From Diplonema papillatum (Eukaryota > Euglenozoa > Diplonemea > Diplonemida > Diplonemidae), in assembly GCA_030068145.1 (NCBI GenBank), contig JAPJBO010000489.1:1-64000 (forward strand): DNA of 64,000 bases, in the 5' to 3' direction. The notes beneath the pieces are model-generated. The model searched no databases. It saw nothing but the letters and a program-made list of their open reading frames with translations, and was not told where the DNA came from. A program made the translations under genes and the position numbers. Below, in pieces: positions 55,726 to 64,000 of the stretch; the first letter of the stretch is position 1, and every line of letters starts with the position of its first letter.

Positions 55726-58700
55726 TCACATGATGGGCACGAGCCCGTACTCGTGGTTCGGGGGGGCTTCGTCATTGTCAGACTCCACAAGGACTTGGAA
55801 GGGTGGGAGGGCGCCAGCTCTCTGGAGGTAGAACAGGGCGTGCTCGGGATGGACGAACAGGTAGTACCAGAGGGAATCGATCGGACCGCCTGGGTCCTTT
55901 TTGATCCGCCTCGTGATATCATGTCGCATCGCCGCCCTCAAGGGTGCCGTTATTAGGTCACGGCAGTGTACGAACAAGTGCAGCAGGGGGCTGGTAGAGC
56001 GGACCCCGCAGACCGGACACGGGAGGAAATGGGACTGCAACTCGGCCTCGCTGAAGGAGCGCCAGTCCGTGGCGTACAGCGTCATGATCAGGCGGTGGTG
56101 CCCGGTCCTCAGCTGGCGCACTTCGCGTTCAGCCCTCGGCGTGAGATGACGGCGTCGGGGGATCGGCCGGCCATGAACAATCCGGGCAAACGGCGAGAGG
56201 TTCCCGTGGCCGTCCGCGCGCTCGAATGCTTCCTTGGCACCTGCCTCGCTGCTGTTCAGCCGCAGATACGTCCGATAGCGGCAGACTGCACCAGCGACGG
56301 TTAGGGGGAAGGGCTCGGGGTGATCCGAGGAAGAGGCTCCGGCGGCCCGTCGGTACCCGAGAGCTGCAGCTTTGGCCAGCACGTCCGCCGCGTCGTTGCC
56401 TTCCAGCCCGCAGTGCCCGTACACGAAGTGCAAGGTGACGTCGTATCCCCTCGCCTCCATTTCCGACAGGATTGTCCAGCACTCTATCGCCAGTGGTTCG
56501 ACTTGTGAATGGGGGCCGGCGCTGAGAGTTTTTAGAAACGACTGGGAGTCGCTCAGGACGAGGATGTGGAGTGGGCGGGACGTCGGGGCGAGATGTTGTC
56601 GGAGAAACACAAGGGCCGAGTAAAGGGCGACCTGTTCCGCGCGGTAGCTGTGGACGTGCTTGCCTACCGGGCTTGATCGGGAAGTCGTGTGCCGATTTCC
56701 GGTGGCTGTCTTCAAGTCCGCGACGTCGCGCAGGCTGGGCGTGATCGACGGTTCGAACTCGAAGTACAAACCGGCACCGCCCCACGCTGTTTTGTCCGCA
56801 TAGCGTTTCAACCAAGGGCGATGTCGCTCGTCCCACCTGTCGGCTATCGAGGGCGGCGGCTGGGGCGGGGGGGCACCGTCGAGCACCGAGCCGTCTATCC
56901 ACGCTGAGCAGTCCGGCGGCTCGAGCCGGTTCAGCCGGCTTTCGACAATGCGCCTCTTCTCAGCAGCCGAGTCGCCCTTCTTCCCCGGCAGGGTGGCGAC
57001 GATCGTCACTTTGGGACTCGGCGTCCACGGGGCAAACGGGTTGAATACGAATGCCTCTCGTTTGCACTCAACCGTTCCGGCCTTCTCGCACAGGGCGTCG
57101 TAGCTGCGCCTCAGAGTCGTGTTCATGGCGAGGTCGTTCTGCCAGAGCGTGCTCCGGAGTCGCATCCTCTCACGCAGAGCGGCGACACGGAGATTCGCTA
57201 TCGCTCGGAGCGGCAGAATCCCGGATTCCTGTTGCGCCGAAAAATCCGAGGTGTTCTTTCTGCACCCGAGGAGAATGACCTGGGCGCGCCGGTGCAGCCG
57301 CTCGAGCGTCGTGACCAGGGGGGATGTGGACCGAAGGAGGTATGGGCCGTAGACCGACAGGGCGTACGTATACGTCGGCAGGACGTACGTCAGATACAGC
57401 GTGCGCAGCGTACACGAGTTACATCCGAACGACTTTCCGGAAAGGTGACGCAGGAAGTTCATCTTCAAAGAAAACTTGTCGACGACGCGTTGCATGTGGG
57501 GGACGAACGTGAGCTCCGAGTCTATGACCAGGCCAAGGAGCTTGGTCTTGTCGACCCAGCGTAGGGCGTCGGCTACTCGGATGGTCACCAGGCGGTTTTT
57601 GGTGGCGTCCTTGTCGCCGCCATTTTTCTCGTCGACTGAGACGATCAGCTTGCCGTGGTGTTGGTGCCAGGGTGAGTGCTCGTCCGGTTCCAGGAACTTC
57701 CAGGTCGACCTCGACTTCAACGCTATCACGTAGTCGTCAGGGACCAGAACATCGACCGCTGTGGCGTTGAATCTCGTCGTGACAGGATAGGGCTCAGGGG
57801 CACCCGGATCCCGGAAGAGGACGCCCTCTGTCTTCAGTTTAGACAGGTGCATCTTGGCTTTGAACGTCCACTCCTCGACCACATCCACAACCTCCTGCGT
57901 GTACTTCTCAAGTTGAAAGTGGGACGGGGATGAGACGACGACGCCATCATCGTCGGCAAAGAGCGAGAAGTTGATCCAGGATCGACTCTCAGAATCAGCA
58001 ACGATACGCTTGTTGAGAGCCTCAAGCGAGGTGCCGAGGTCGTCAATGTGGTACAGGAAGAGAACCGGCCCGAGGACGGTTCCCTGGGGTACGCCGTGCT
58101 TCAGGTGGAACTTTTCGCCGGTAGCACCATCGACTTTGAAAGCCGCCTTCCTGTTTCGCAAAAAGGACTCGAGCCACACAAGGAACTTAGGAGGGACACC
58201 CTTACTCTGCATTGCGTCGAGCAGGAGTGCGTGGTCGACGGTGTCGAAGGCGTTTGCCAGATCGAACGAGAGAAGGCAGACACGTCGGAAGGTCGGTCCG
58301 GCGCAGTCAATCGTTGTCACGATGGAGTAGAGCTGCTCCTCGGTTCCGCGTTGTCTACGGAAGCCGCCCTGCCGAGTACAGAAAGGTAGGACCTGCGTTA
58401 CACTGTCGTTCTCCGTCAGAAAGACCAGCCGGTTCTTGACAATCACCTCCATCAGCTTAGAGGTAACGCTCGTCAGAGAGATCGGGCGGTAACCCTCGGG
58501 TAGGGAGTGGTCCCTGCCTGGCTTCGCGGCGGGAATGACATGGGCATCACGCCAGGAGTCCGGGACGAACCCCTCATCCCAAGAAATGTTGAGGAGCTCG
58601 AGGACCAGACGCTTGGCTCCTCCGTCCAGCCTCGACAGGAACTCAGAACAGATGCCGTCCGGGTCAAGGGACGTCTTCGGGTCGAGGTCCTTCAGGGCAC

Positions 58701-60450
58701 GATCGAGCTCATCCTCGGATATAGGCCCGCAGCCAATGTCGTCGTCGGATGGGCGCTTTTTCGGGGCCCATCGGTGGGAGGGGACTGCGCTAGCGCCCCC
58801 ACATACGGCCTCGAGGTGCCGTCCGAAGAGCTCGGCTTTGCCTTTGGCGTCGACACAGAAAGCCTTGCCGTTCCACAGCGGGGGAATGGATTGGTGCTGC
58901 CCTCCCCTGCCGTCTAGCATCCGCACCTGGCGGAAAAGGAGAGCTACACCAGTGCATCGGTTGATCCGGACGGCAATCTTATCCCAGTGGCTGGTCTTAG
59001 CCCGCGTGGCAGCCTCGCTGAATTGGGACAACTTTTCGAGATGTGCGCAGATCTTGTCCGGAGAGTCGGGTTCTGCCTGCAACTCAGCAAACGCGGTGGC
59101 TTTTTCGCGTTCCAGGATAGTGAGCTCCGGGGTCCACCAGGCTTTGTACGCGCGGCGACCCTGGGTGTGTTTAGGCACAAAATCGTGAATGGCCCGGCGG
59201 AAACAGGAAGCGATGCGTTTGGCGAACTGGGTGTTGGTCGCCGGTCTGTTGGCGAGAAGGGCTGCGCTCTCAGCCTCTAACCGGATCATCATCTCTTCCC
59301 AGTCTGCTCGTTTCCAGGAAAACCATTTGGGCCGAGGGGCACGAGGCTGCCTGTACCCCCTCGGAACTTCGAAGGCGATCGGATAATGATCGGACTTCCA
59401 TGAGTCTAGTCTCCTCCAGTTCAGGACGAGACCGGGAGTGCGGGAAGTGATGACTACATCGGGGGAAGAGTCCCGAATACCCGGCCTCGGCAGCATCGTG
59501 TGCACCGCGGGGTTGTTGCAAACCATCGCCGACACTTCGACAAGCCAGTCCTTCAAGTTGCGTCCGCCCGCGTTGATAGCCCCGTGGGACCAGTCCGGGT
59601 GGTGGGTGTTGAGGTCCCCGGCAATGATGACGGTGTCGTCCATTGGAAAGGGCTCCATGTCGAGGTTTGTGTGGGAGGATTTCGGCGGTGGGTGGTACAC
59701 GTTGTAGACCTTCAGCGACGGGAGACCGATGCGGGAGATCTCAACTGCCACGCATTCTGTTGTTGTATTTTGCAACCAGGCGGGAACGGGGATCTCTTTC
59801 ACGTGTAGGTTGGCCTTGACGAAAATTATGACACCTCCGCCTCTCACGCCGCCACCCCGATCCCGCCTAAAGACCCTGTAGCCGTAGAGGACTGGTGGAG
59901 GTGACCGGCGCGTCAACCAGGTCTCCTGCAGGAGGATCACGTCCGGTTCGTGCGGGGTATGGGCGGCTACGCCTCTGCTGATGTTTTCCTCGCCTTGTGA
60001 CAGATTCTCACGAGCGAAGAAAGAGCCACAGTTGAACGAGACGAAGGATAACACCGTGAGCAAGCTCGCGCCGCCGAGGGGGGGTGTACTCGCCGGACGA
60101 TTTCTATGCGAGGGGTCTTCCGCGGCCGGCGCTACGGCCGCGAAAATTGTCGCTGTTGCAGCTATTCCGGCGAGGTTTGTCGGCGCGATTCCTGTTTCCA
60201 GGTCGAGGGTCGCGGTCCTTGTGCGGGTTGGGCGTCGCTGGCCGCTCGGCTGGAGGGTCCCGACGGGCTTCGGCTGTGGATTGGGAGGAGCCCGACACCG
60301 AGCCCTGGGTCTGTTGAGGTGGTGACTGAGACACGACGCTATCCTGGCTGGGGACGACTGCCGGCTGGGGGGCTGGGTGGTGAGCCGTTTGTTGCATCTG
60401 GGTCTGCATGGCGCCGAAAATCTGCTGGACACTTGCAGCCAGGCCAGCAA
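55726..60450 (-). CDS. LINE-C ORF2: AP endonuclease, reverse transcriptase, RNase H
   Basis: The frame is open for 1,574 codons, but the first ~115 overlap ORF1 in another phase; recognisable ORF2 begins near 60045. Endonuclease: FVSFNCGSF, LLQETWLTRR, IIAGDLNTHHPDW, SWKSDHYPIAFEVP. RT: GYRPISLTSVTSKLMEV, LSFDLANAFDTVDH, VPQGTVLGPVLFLYHIDD, FADDDGV near residue 831. RNase H: CSAWIDGSVLDG near 1185, HSYRAEQVALYSAL, LVLSDSQSFLKTL, YGHCGLEGNDAAD. C-terminal knuckle CPVCGVRSTSPLLHLFVHC near 1480. All catalytic residues appear present. There is no ATG between the ORF1 stop (60104) and the endonuclease, so translation may need an upstream overlapping start or frameshifting. Confidence 0.9.
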   Translation of the reverse strand: MLAWLQVSSRFSAPCRPRCNKRLTTQPPSRQSSPARIASCLSHHLNRPRARCRAPPNPQPKPVGTLQPSGQRRPTRTRTATLDLETGIAPTNLAGIAATATIFAAVAPAAEDPSHRNRPASTPPLGGASLLTVLSFVSFNCGSFFARENLSQGEENISRGVAAHTPHEPDVILLQETWLTRRSPPPVLYGYRVFRRDRGGGVRGGGVIIFVKANLHVKEIPVPAWLQNTTTECVAVEISRIGLPSLKVYNVYHPPPKSSHTNLDMEPFPMDDTVIIAGDLNTHHPDWSHGAINAGGRNLKDWLVEVSAMVCNNPAVHTMLPRPGIRDSSPDVVITSRTPGLVLNWRRLDSWKSDHYPIAFEVPRGYRQPRAPRPKWFSWKRADWEEMMIRLEAESAALLANRPATNTQFAKRIASCFRRAIHDFVPKHTQGRRAYKAWWTPELTILEREKATAFAELQAEPDSPDKICAHLEKLSQFSEAATRAKTSHWDKIAVRINRCTGVALLFRQVRMLDGRGGQHQSIPPLWNGKAFCVDAKGKAELFGRHLEAVCGGASAVPSHRWAPKKRPSDDDIGCGPISEDELDRALKDLDPKTSLDPDGICSEFLSRLDGGAKRLVLELLNISWDEGFVPDSWRDAHVIPAAKPGRDHSLPEGYRPISLTSVTSKLMEVIVKNRLVFLTENDSVTQVLPFCTRQGGFRRQRGTEEQLYSIVTTIDCAGPTFRRVCLLSFDLANAFDTVDHALLLDAMQSKGVPPKFLVWLESFLRNRKAAFKVDGATGEKFHLKHGVPQGTVLGPVLFLYHIDDLGTSLEALNKRIVADSESRSWINFSLFADDDGVVVSSPSHFQLEKYTQEVVDVVEEWTFKAKMHLSKLKTEGVLFRDPGAPEPYPVTTRFNATAVDVLVPDDYVIALKSRSTWKFLEPDEHSPWHQHHGKLIVSVDEKNGGDKDATKNRLVTIRVADALRWVDKTKLLGLVIDSELTFVPHMQRVVDKFSLKMNFLRHLSGKSFGCNSCTLRTLYLTYVLPTYTYALSVYGPYLLRSTSPLVTTLERLHRRAQVILLGCRKNTSDFSAQQESGILPLRAIANLRVAALRERMRLRSTLWQNDLAMNTTLRRSYDALCEKAGTVECKREAFVFNPFAPWTPSPKVTIVATLPGKKGDSAAEKRRIVESRLNRLEPPDCSAWIDGSVLDGAPPPQPPPSIADRWDERHRPWLKRYADKTAWGGAGLYFEFEPSITPSLRDVADLKTATGNRHTTSRSSPVGKHVHSYRAEQVALYSALVFLRQHLAPTSRPLHILVLSDSQSFLKTLSAGPHSQVEPLAIECWTILSEMEARGYDVTLHFVYGHCGLEGNDAADVLAKAAALGYRRAAGASSSDHPEPFPLTVAGAVCRYRTYLRLNSSEAGAKEAFERADGHGNLSPFARIVHGRPIPRRRHLTPRAEREVRQLRTGHHRLIMTLYATDWRSFSEAELQSHFLPCPVCGVRSTSPLLHLFVHCRDLITAPLRAAMRHDITRRIKKDPGGPIDSLWYYLFVHPEHALFYLQRAGALPPFQVLVESDNDEAPPNHEYGLVPIM

Positions 60451-60751
60451 TCGTCTGCTCGAGGTTGGAGATACGGGGGTCCGACGGCATCGGTTGAGGG
60501 TTCACAGTGGGTGCAGGTACAGGGGACGCGGATTGTGAACACGGGGGCGGGGCAGGCGGTACTTCCTGTCCAACGGATCGACCGCCTTCCAGGGGGGTTT
60601 CGTTGATGTCTTCGTCGGGGGCGCCGGCCGCTTCGGCTGCCTTCCGCCACGCGTTCGCAGCACGATCCCCGTACATCAGGTCGAAGTATGCGCGAGGGCG
60701 TTTCACGAGGCTGTCGTCATTTCTATTCAATTTCAATTTCAATTTCAACAT
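60104..60751 (-). CDS. LINE-C ORF1, C-terminal part
   Basis: 215 codons remain; the original start is lost at the 5' truncation. The order is a YFDLMYGDRAANAWRKAAEA patch (compare DLMWQVAGRLPDG in LINE-U ORF1), an acidic linker, a predicted coiled coil (ISNLEQTIAGLAASVQQIF), and a Pro/Gln-rich then Arg/Asn-rich basic tail. It overlaps the open ORF2 frame by about 350 nt in another phase. It is probably the RNA-binding component. Confidence 0.6.
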   Translation of the reverse strand: MLKLKLKLNRNDDSLVKRPRAYFDLMYGDRAANAWRKAAEAAGAPDEDINETPLEGGRSVGQEVPPAPPPCSQSASPVPAPTVNPQPMPSDPRISNLEQTIAGLAASVQQIFGAMQTQMQQTAHHPAPQPAVVPSQDSVVSQSPPQQTQGSVSGSSQSTAEARRDPPAERPATPNPHKDRDPRPGNRNRADKPRRNSCNSDNFRGRSAGRGRPLA

Positions 60752-61021
60752 TTGGAAACCGCACCCGGGTTAGGCTTGGGGATACGGTGCTAAGGTTCCT
60801 TGTGCCTTCTCTTCATCCTTGGGGCGTTTGTTTGTTTTCTGTTTCCTTTCGTTCGTTCTTGGTATGGTTGTGGGGGGGTTCAGTGGGATTGTTTCTTGCC
60901 CGCCCTCCCCTTGTTTCTTGCCGCTGTTTTGGTTTTAATGATGTCCTGGCGTGCCAGGCTTTACCAGTCGCGGTCGGTGTGTTTCCGGCGATTGTCGCGC
61001 TGTCAGTTGCCTGTGTTCTAA
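60752..61021. other. unassigned stretch
   Basis: T/G-rich sequence between the truncated 5' edge of LINE-C and the tail of the next SINE. I see no features. Confidence 0.3.
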
Positions 61022-61320
61022 AAAAAAAATTTCTGTTCTGTTCTGTTCTGTTCTGTCTGGCGGAACTTTTACTGCAGCCTAGGCGAGGCTAGACGGCCTA
61101 ATCCTGCAGGTAGTACAGGGGTTCATTGTACCCGCTGTTTACTCCGTTGTTTGTTTGGTCCTACCTCCAAGGAATCGAAGCTAGGGCTTGCTTCCGGGAG
61201 CTTATCCCCGAACGCCTGGAAAGTCTCTCTAGTGGGATTCGAACCGTCGTTGTTCACCTCATAGAGGTAATTTGGTCCCTCGTCCTACCGACTCAGCCAG
61301 GTGTACCCCAAAAATTCTTC
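61022..61320 (-). mobile_element. tRNA-derived SINE with LINE-U-type 3' tail
   Basis: On the minus strand it begins GGGGTACACCTGGCTGAGTCG and has a B box GGTTCGAATCCC (near 61245). The body CTTTCCAGGCGTTCGGGGAT is shared with the SINE at 54273. The 3' part (ACGGAGTAAACAGCGGG ... GTTCCGCCAGA) parallels the 3' end of LINE-U (ACGGAGTAAATGGTGGC ... GTTCCGCCCTA), and it ends in (CAGAA)5 followed by A/T. This is the arrangement of a SINE mobilised by a partner LINE through a common tail. Confidence 0.75.
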
Positions 61321-61374
61321 TGAAAAAAAAAGTACGTGCGCTCGGCTAAGGCCGGCGCGTGGCGAGACTGGAGG

Positions 61375-61587
61375 CAGCAGTTAAAGTTCGGGGAACAGTA
61401 AAGTTCGGGCTAAGCTAAGTTCGGGCAATGCTGGTGAAGCTAAGTTCGAGTGATGCTAAGTTCGGGCGTTGCTAAGTTCTGGTGCTAAGCGCTCAGGCTG
61501 CGCTGGTACTAAAAAAAAGTTCCGGCACGAGCGAAGTTCGGCCAGGGTGGTAAAGTCCGGTGAAGCCAAGGTCGGTGCTCGTGCCCG
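61375..61587. repeat. degenerate short tandem repeat (GCTAAGTTCGGGC-like)
   Basis: Variants of GCTAAGTTCGGGC(A/G) recur at irregular 14-20-bp spacing. Similar units lie on the other side of the MULE derivative (63160-63305). Confidence 0.75.
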
Positions 61588-62377
61588 GGGGGGGCTAATT
61601 CCCATTCTCGAACACAATTTAACTTTTTGCCCATTCTCGAACACTCGCTAACTTTTTGCCCATTCTCGAACACTTTTTAACTTTTTGCCCATTCTCGAAC
61701 AGTCGCCTAACTTTTTGCCCATTCTCGAACATTGAAAATTGCCCAGGGTGGGATTCGAACTCACCACCCATACATCCAAAAATTCCCAGCCCTTTTTGGG
61801 TTCGCCATTTCCGATTCCGATTTCCGTCGGATCCGTTCCTCGAACAAGGTGCCAGCATTGTGGTTGGCTGCTGCGTCCCGGCTCGGTATCCTGGTTGCGC
61901 ACTGGGTCACTGACACCGCAGACTACGGGTAAACGGTTTTCTAAACACAGATTCGTGCATAATTCAGGTATGCGCGAGTGACCAGCCCGTTCTACTTGTA
62001 GCGCTTCCTAATTCTGTGCCGAAACCTCTTCAGAATCAGAGCCACTGTTTTACCACGAGTAGTAACCAGCGACGGGCGCGACGTCACGAATGACTCCAGA
62101 GGAGGAGCGGGAGTGACTCAGAGCGGTAAGTAACGCCGCAGCCAATCAAGATTTGAGTGATGCTACTCTTACAGTAGAAGCTGCAAAGAAAAAGTGCCAG
62201 TCGTCTGAAAATAATCAGGAGCTGGCGGATGGTGACTGGATCTTGTCCTCCCTGCCGCAGGCTGGCAGGCTGAGAGAGAGACTGGAATTGCCGGCGAGCC
62301 GCCAGGGCGCATGGCAGGAGCCATTCTCCTGCTATCATGCAGCCATGTGCCAAGTGTAACCGCCACTTCAACTCTGA

Positions 62378-62545
62378 AAAAAAATTGACCAAAAAAATTG
62401 GACCCCGAATTTTTGACCAAAAATTTTGACCCAAAAAATTTGTCCTAAATTTTTGACCCAAAATTTTTGTCTTAAATTTTCGACCCAAAAATTTTGACCC
62501 AAAAATTGACCGAAACTTTTTGACCCAAAAAATTTCGGTCAAATT
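62378..62545 (+). repeat. AT-rich degenerate tandem repeat (TTTGACCCAAAAA)n
   Basis: About ten units of a 14-16-bp motif (variants of TTTTTGACCCAAAAATT), not coding. Confidence 0.85.
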
Positions 62546-62745
62546 TTTTGAATCACTTTGCTGCAAAGTTTGCAAGCTGCTTCTCCTGGTGTAGGTCAGT
62601 GAACTAAGGTCACTCAATGGCCGCCGCGCAATTTGCAAGCAAGACGAGCAAACTCAGTGAAGTCTGTGCCGGGTTTTTAAACGGGGTAGCTCGCACACCA
62701 CCGTCACGTGTAGAAGAGCTTGAAGCAACCAAGAACCGAGTGTAG

Positions 62746-62850
62746 ATGCCGAAGAGGCTGCGGCCTGAAGTTAGCAAGGGTACCGTCTTCGAATCAGTGA
62801 ACGCAGCTGTTCTCGCGGTGAAACTTGAGGCAAATGTCTCGGGGAAGTGA
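62746..62850 (+). pseudogene. MULE transposase N-terminal stub (34 codons)
   Basis: Encodes MPKRLRPEVSKGTVFESV and continues to ANVSGK before a TGA, colinear with the first 34 residues of the intact transposase (which starts MPPKLRPEVAKGTVFESV). The frame closes right at the deletion. It has no DNA-binding or catalytic domain. Confidence 0.85.
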
Positions 62851-63075
62851 CATTTTCACCACAAAAACTGGAATGTTCGAGAATGGGCAAAAAGTTAAAT
62901 AGTGTTCGAGAATGGGCACAAAGTTACCGAGAATGGGCAAAAAGTTAAAAAGTGTTCGAGAATGGGCAAAAAGTTAGCGAGTGTTCGAGAATGGGCAAAA
63001 AGTTAAATAGTGTTCGAGAATGGGCACAAACATAAGGAAGTGTACTACAATGGGAATTGTCCCGCCCGGGGGGGG

Positions 63076-63522
63076 ACACCCACCGAGTACGGGAAAAGTT
63101 TGGCGCTGGTACCCGGGTTTGCGCCCCCCCGGACCCCCCCGCCGCCCCCCGGCGAAGCAGAGTTCGGGCGCAGCTAAGTTCAGACGATAATAAGTTCGAG
63201 TGATGCTAAGTTCGGGCGGAGCTAAGTTCTGGTGAAGCAAAGTTCGGGCGCAGCTGAGTTCGGACGAAGCAAAGTTCGCGTGAAGCTAAGCAAAGTTCGG
63301 TTCTCGTAGCAGTTTGGCCTGTGATGGCAAGCTCGGCCGCCCGACTCCGTTTCCCGGGGTGACCAAATACCGCGAGATACTGAGAAACTCCGCCAAAAAC
63401 GCAAATTTCGGGCACATAAGACCCCGAAACCCAACAAACGTCGAAAACCATCGGCGACCGGAAAAGTGTGCGGGGCGGGGTTCGAACCCGGGCCGACCGG
63501 CCTGAAGGCCGGCGCCCGCTTG
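63076..63522. other. repeat debris with a tRNA-like hairpin
   Basis: Contains the GCTAAGTTCGGGC-like repeats (63160-63305), unassigned sequence, and at 63471-63520 a B-box-like GGGTTCGAACCC next to a strong stem (CCGGCCTTCAGGCCGG on the minus strand). No complete tRNA can be folded because the 5' half is missing. Confidence 0.45.
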
Positions 63523-63560
63523 GCTCGAATAGAGGCAATTCACATTGCATGTTCATAGGA
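63523..63560 (-). repeat. LINE-D 3'-end fragment
   Basis: TGAACATGCAATGTGAATTG followed by CCTCTATTCGAGCCAA, matching the 3' end of LINE-D at 51655-51690 with few changes. Confidence 0.7.
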
Positions 63561-63589
63561 CCTCCAGTCTCGAAAAATTCTGTCCTGTT

Positions 63590-63850
63590 CTGTTCTGTAG
63601 GGCGGAACGAAGCCCGGGCAAGACGAGGCAAGACGGTCTCTAACGGGCAAGCGGCTAACACACGTTCCACTACCCTTCTGTTCGCCTCCACGTCCTCCGA
63701 CTTCTTCCTCAGTGTTGCCGAGATGTGCACTTTGGGGCACCGTGGCTCCCACGGCGCGAACGGGTTCGCCTTGCGGGTCTGCCTGTCGACGTCTTCCGTC
63801 CGCGCGCGCCTCTTCAGGAGTCCGTATTTGACGGCGATCGTGTCGTACCC
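63590..63850 (-). mobile_element. LINE-U scrap with internal deletion
   Basis: The terminal LINE-U 3' sequence with (CAGAA)n (63590-63650) is joined directly to an internal ORF2 segment (63651-63848, equal to 37374-37571). About 1.7 kb of ORF2 end and 3' UTR is missing. The joint has the short overlap GCG. Beyond 63851 the sequence is unrelated to LINE-U and unassigned to the window end. Confidence 0.85.
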
Positions 63851-64000
63851 TTCTTTTTCTGTTTTCCACGCAGCTGCTGAACAGGGAAACATTCGCAGAC
63901 CGGAAAAGGTTCGACCTCATCTGGCTCAATGAGCACGATAAAACGAAGGCTAACGACAGTTGGAATCGTGTAGAGGTAACTGGCATCTCACACTGGGGCC

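Larger units (their letters stand above)
54484..60751 (-). mobile_element. LINE-C, long copy
   Basis: Contains the end of ORF1, all of ORF2, a ~1.24-kb 3' UTR with the ~313-bp tandem duplication (54650-55275), and a (CATT)n tail at 54484-54506. The 5' edge lies at a short (GAAATT)n run (60722-60750), so the ORF1 start is missing. Confidence 0.85.
61588..63075 (+). mobile_element. internally deleted MULE derivative
   Basis: The left end reads GGGGGGGGCTAATTCCC then inverted GCCCATTCTCGAACAC units (61605-61735). The right end has GTTCGAGAATGGGCAAAAAG units (62873-63030) and GGGAATTGTCCCGCCC. These match the two ends of the intact MULE, in opposite orientation. The transposase is reduced to its first 34 codons. 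The 5' region (61770-62745) is longer than in the intact copy and includes an AT-rich repeat. Confidence 0.85.

Noticed and set aside
63471..63540. A tRNA gene (B-box-like GGGTTCGAACCC and strong stem)
   Set aside because: No matching acceptor and D-arm 5' half; what precedes it is the LINE-D 3' end. At most a tRNA-derived fragment.

Overview
The window is eukaryotic nuclear DNA: an incomplete ribosomal DNA unit (1-6651) that then runs into about 57 kb of nested and tandem transposable elements. I see no host protein-coding gene that I would defend. Order in the rDNA: 3' end of 28S, intergenic spacer, 18S (about 2.05 kb once a 1,037-bp inserted element is removed), ITS1, 5.8S, ITS2 and the first ~0.7 kb of 28S. 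The 28S gene stops abruptly in its conserved CCCGTCTTGAAAC block, where a VIPER-like tyrosine-recombinase retroelement begins; the rest of 28S is not found in the window. The organism is probably a unicellular protist with a GC-rich, transposon-loaded genome. The long 18S, its 5' end (TTTCAAGGATTAAGCC) and VIPER-type elements (best known from trypanosomatids) make a euglenozoan worth testing, but I cannot place it by eye.

Region by region: 6.65-12.4 kb holds a VIPER-like element (gag-like, tyrosine recombinase and truncated reverse transcriptase genes, minus strand) whose upstream repeat is interrupted by two cut-and-paste elements. Both have perfect 8-bp target duplications, and a second copy of the repeat in the window is empty at both sites. 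12.4-19 kb is mostly degenerate repeats: a 41-bp minisatellite, a hairpin-forming ITS2 fragment, a TIR element and a MULE relic. 19.2-21.8 kb is a second, decayed VIPER-like copy split by a 948-bp TIR element. 21.96-25.47 kb is a complete-looking Mutator-like (MULE) transposon whose ends are built of tandem repeats. 25.9-27.0 kb is one of two copies of an unrecognised protein-like repeat.

27.6-35.3 kb is an intact-looking LINE (LINE-O): ORF1, then an 1,840-residue ORF2 with OTU protease, AP-type endonuclease, reverse transcriptase and three cysteine/histidine modules. It lies between short arrays of the decamer CGATTACACT. 35.4-61.3 kb is a head-to-tail chain of LINEs and SINEs, all on the minus strand. 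The largest (LINE-U) has a ~1,681-residue ORF1 containing a ubiquitin-like domain that ends in Gly-Gly, and an ORF2 with endonuclease, reverse transcriptase and RNase H. It is bracketed by two copies of a tRNA-Pro(CGG)-like gene. Next come truncated copies of LINE-U and LINE-C, a LINE with a C-terminal restriction-like endonuclease (LINE-R), LINE-D, a near full-length LINE-C and two tRNA-derived SINEs. 61.6-63.1 kb is an internally deleted MULE, and 63.6 kb an internally deleted LINE-U scrap.

The most interesting points are the ubiquitin-like domain in one LINE and the OTU protease in another LINE that shares the same ORF1 core; the same-orientation LINE/SINE/tRNA chain, including a SINE that shares its 3' tail with LINE-U; and the insertions that interrupt 18S and 28S. 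All coordinates of element ends without a stated target duplication are approximate.
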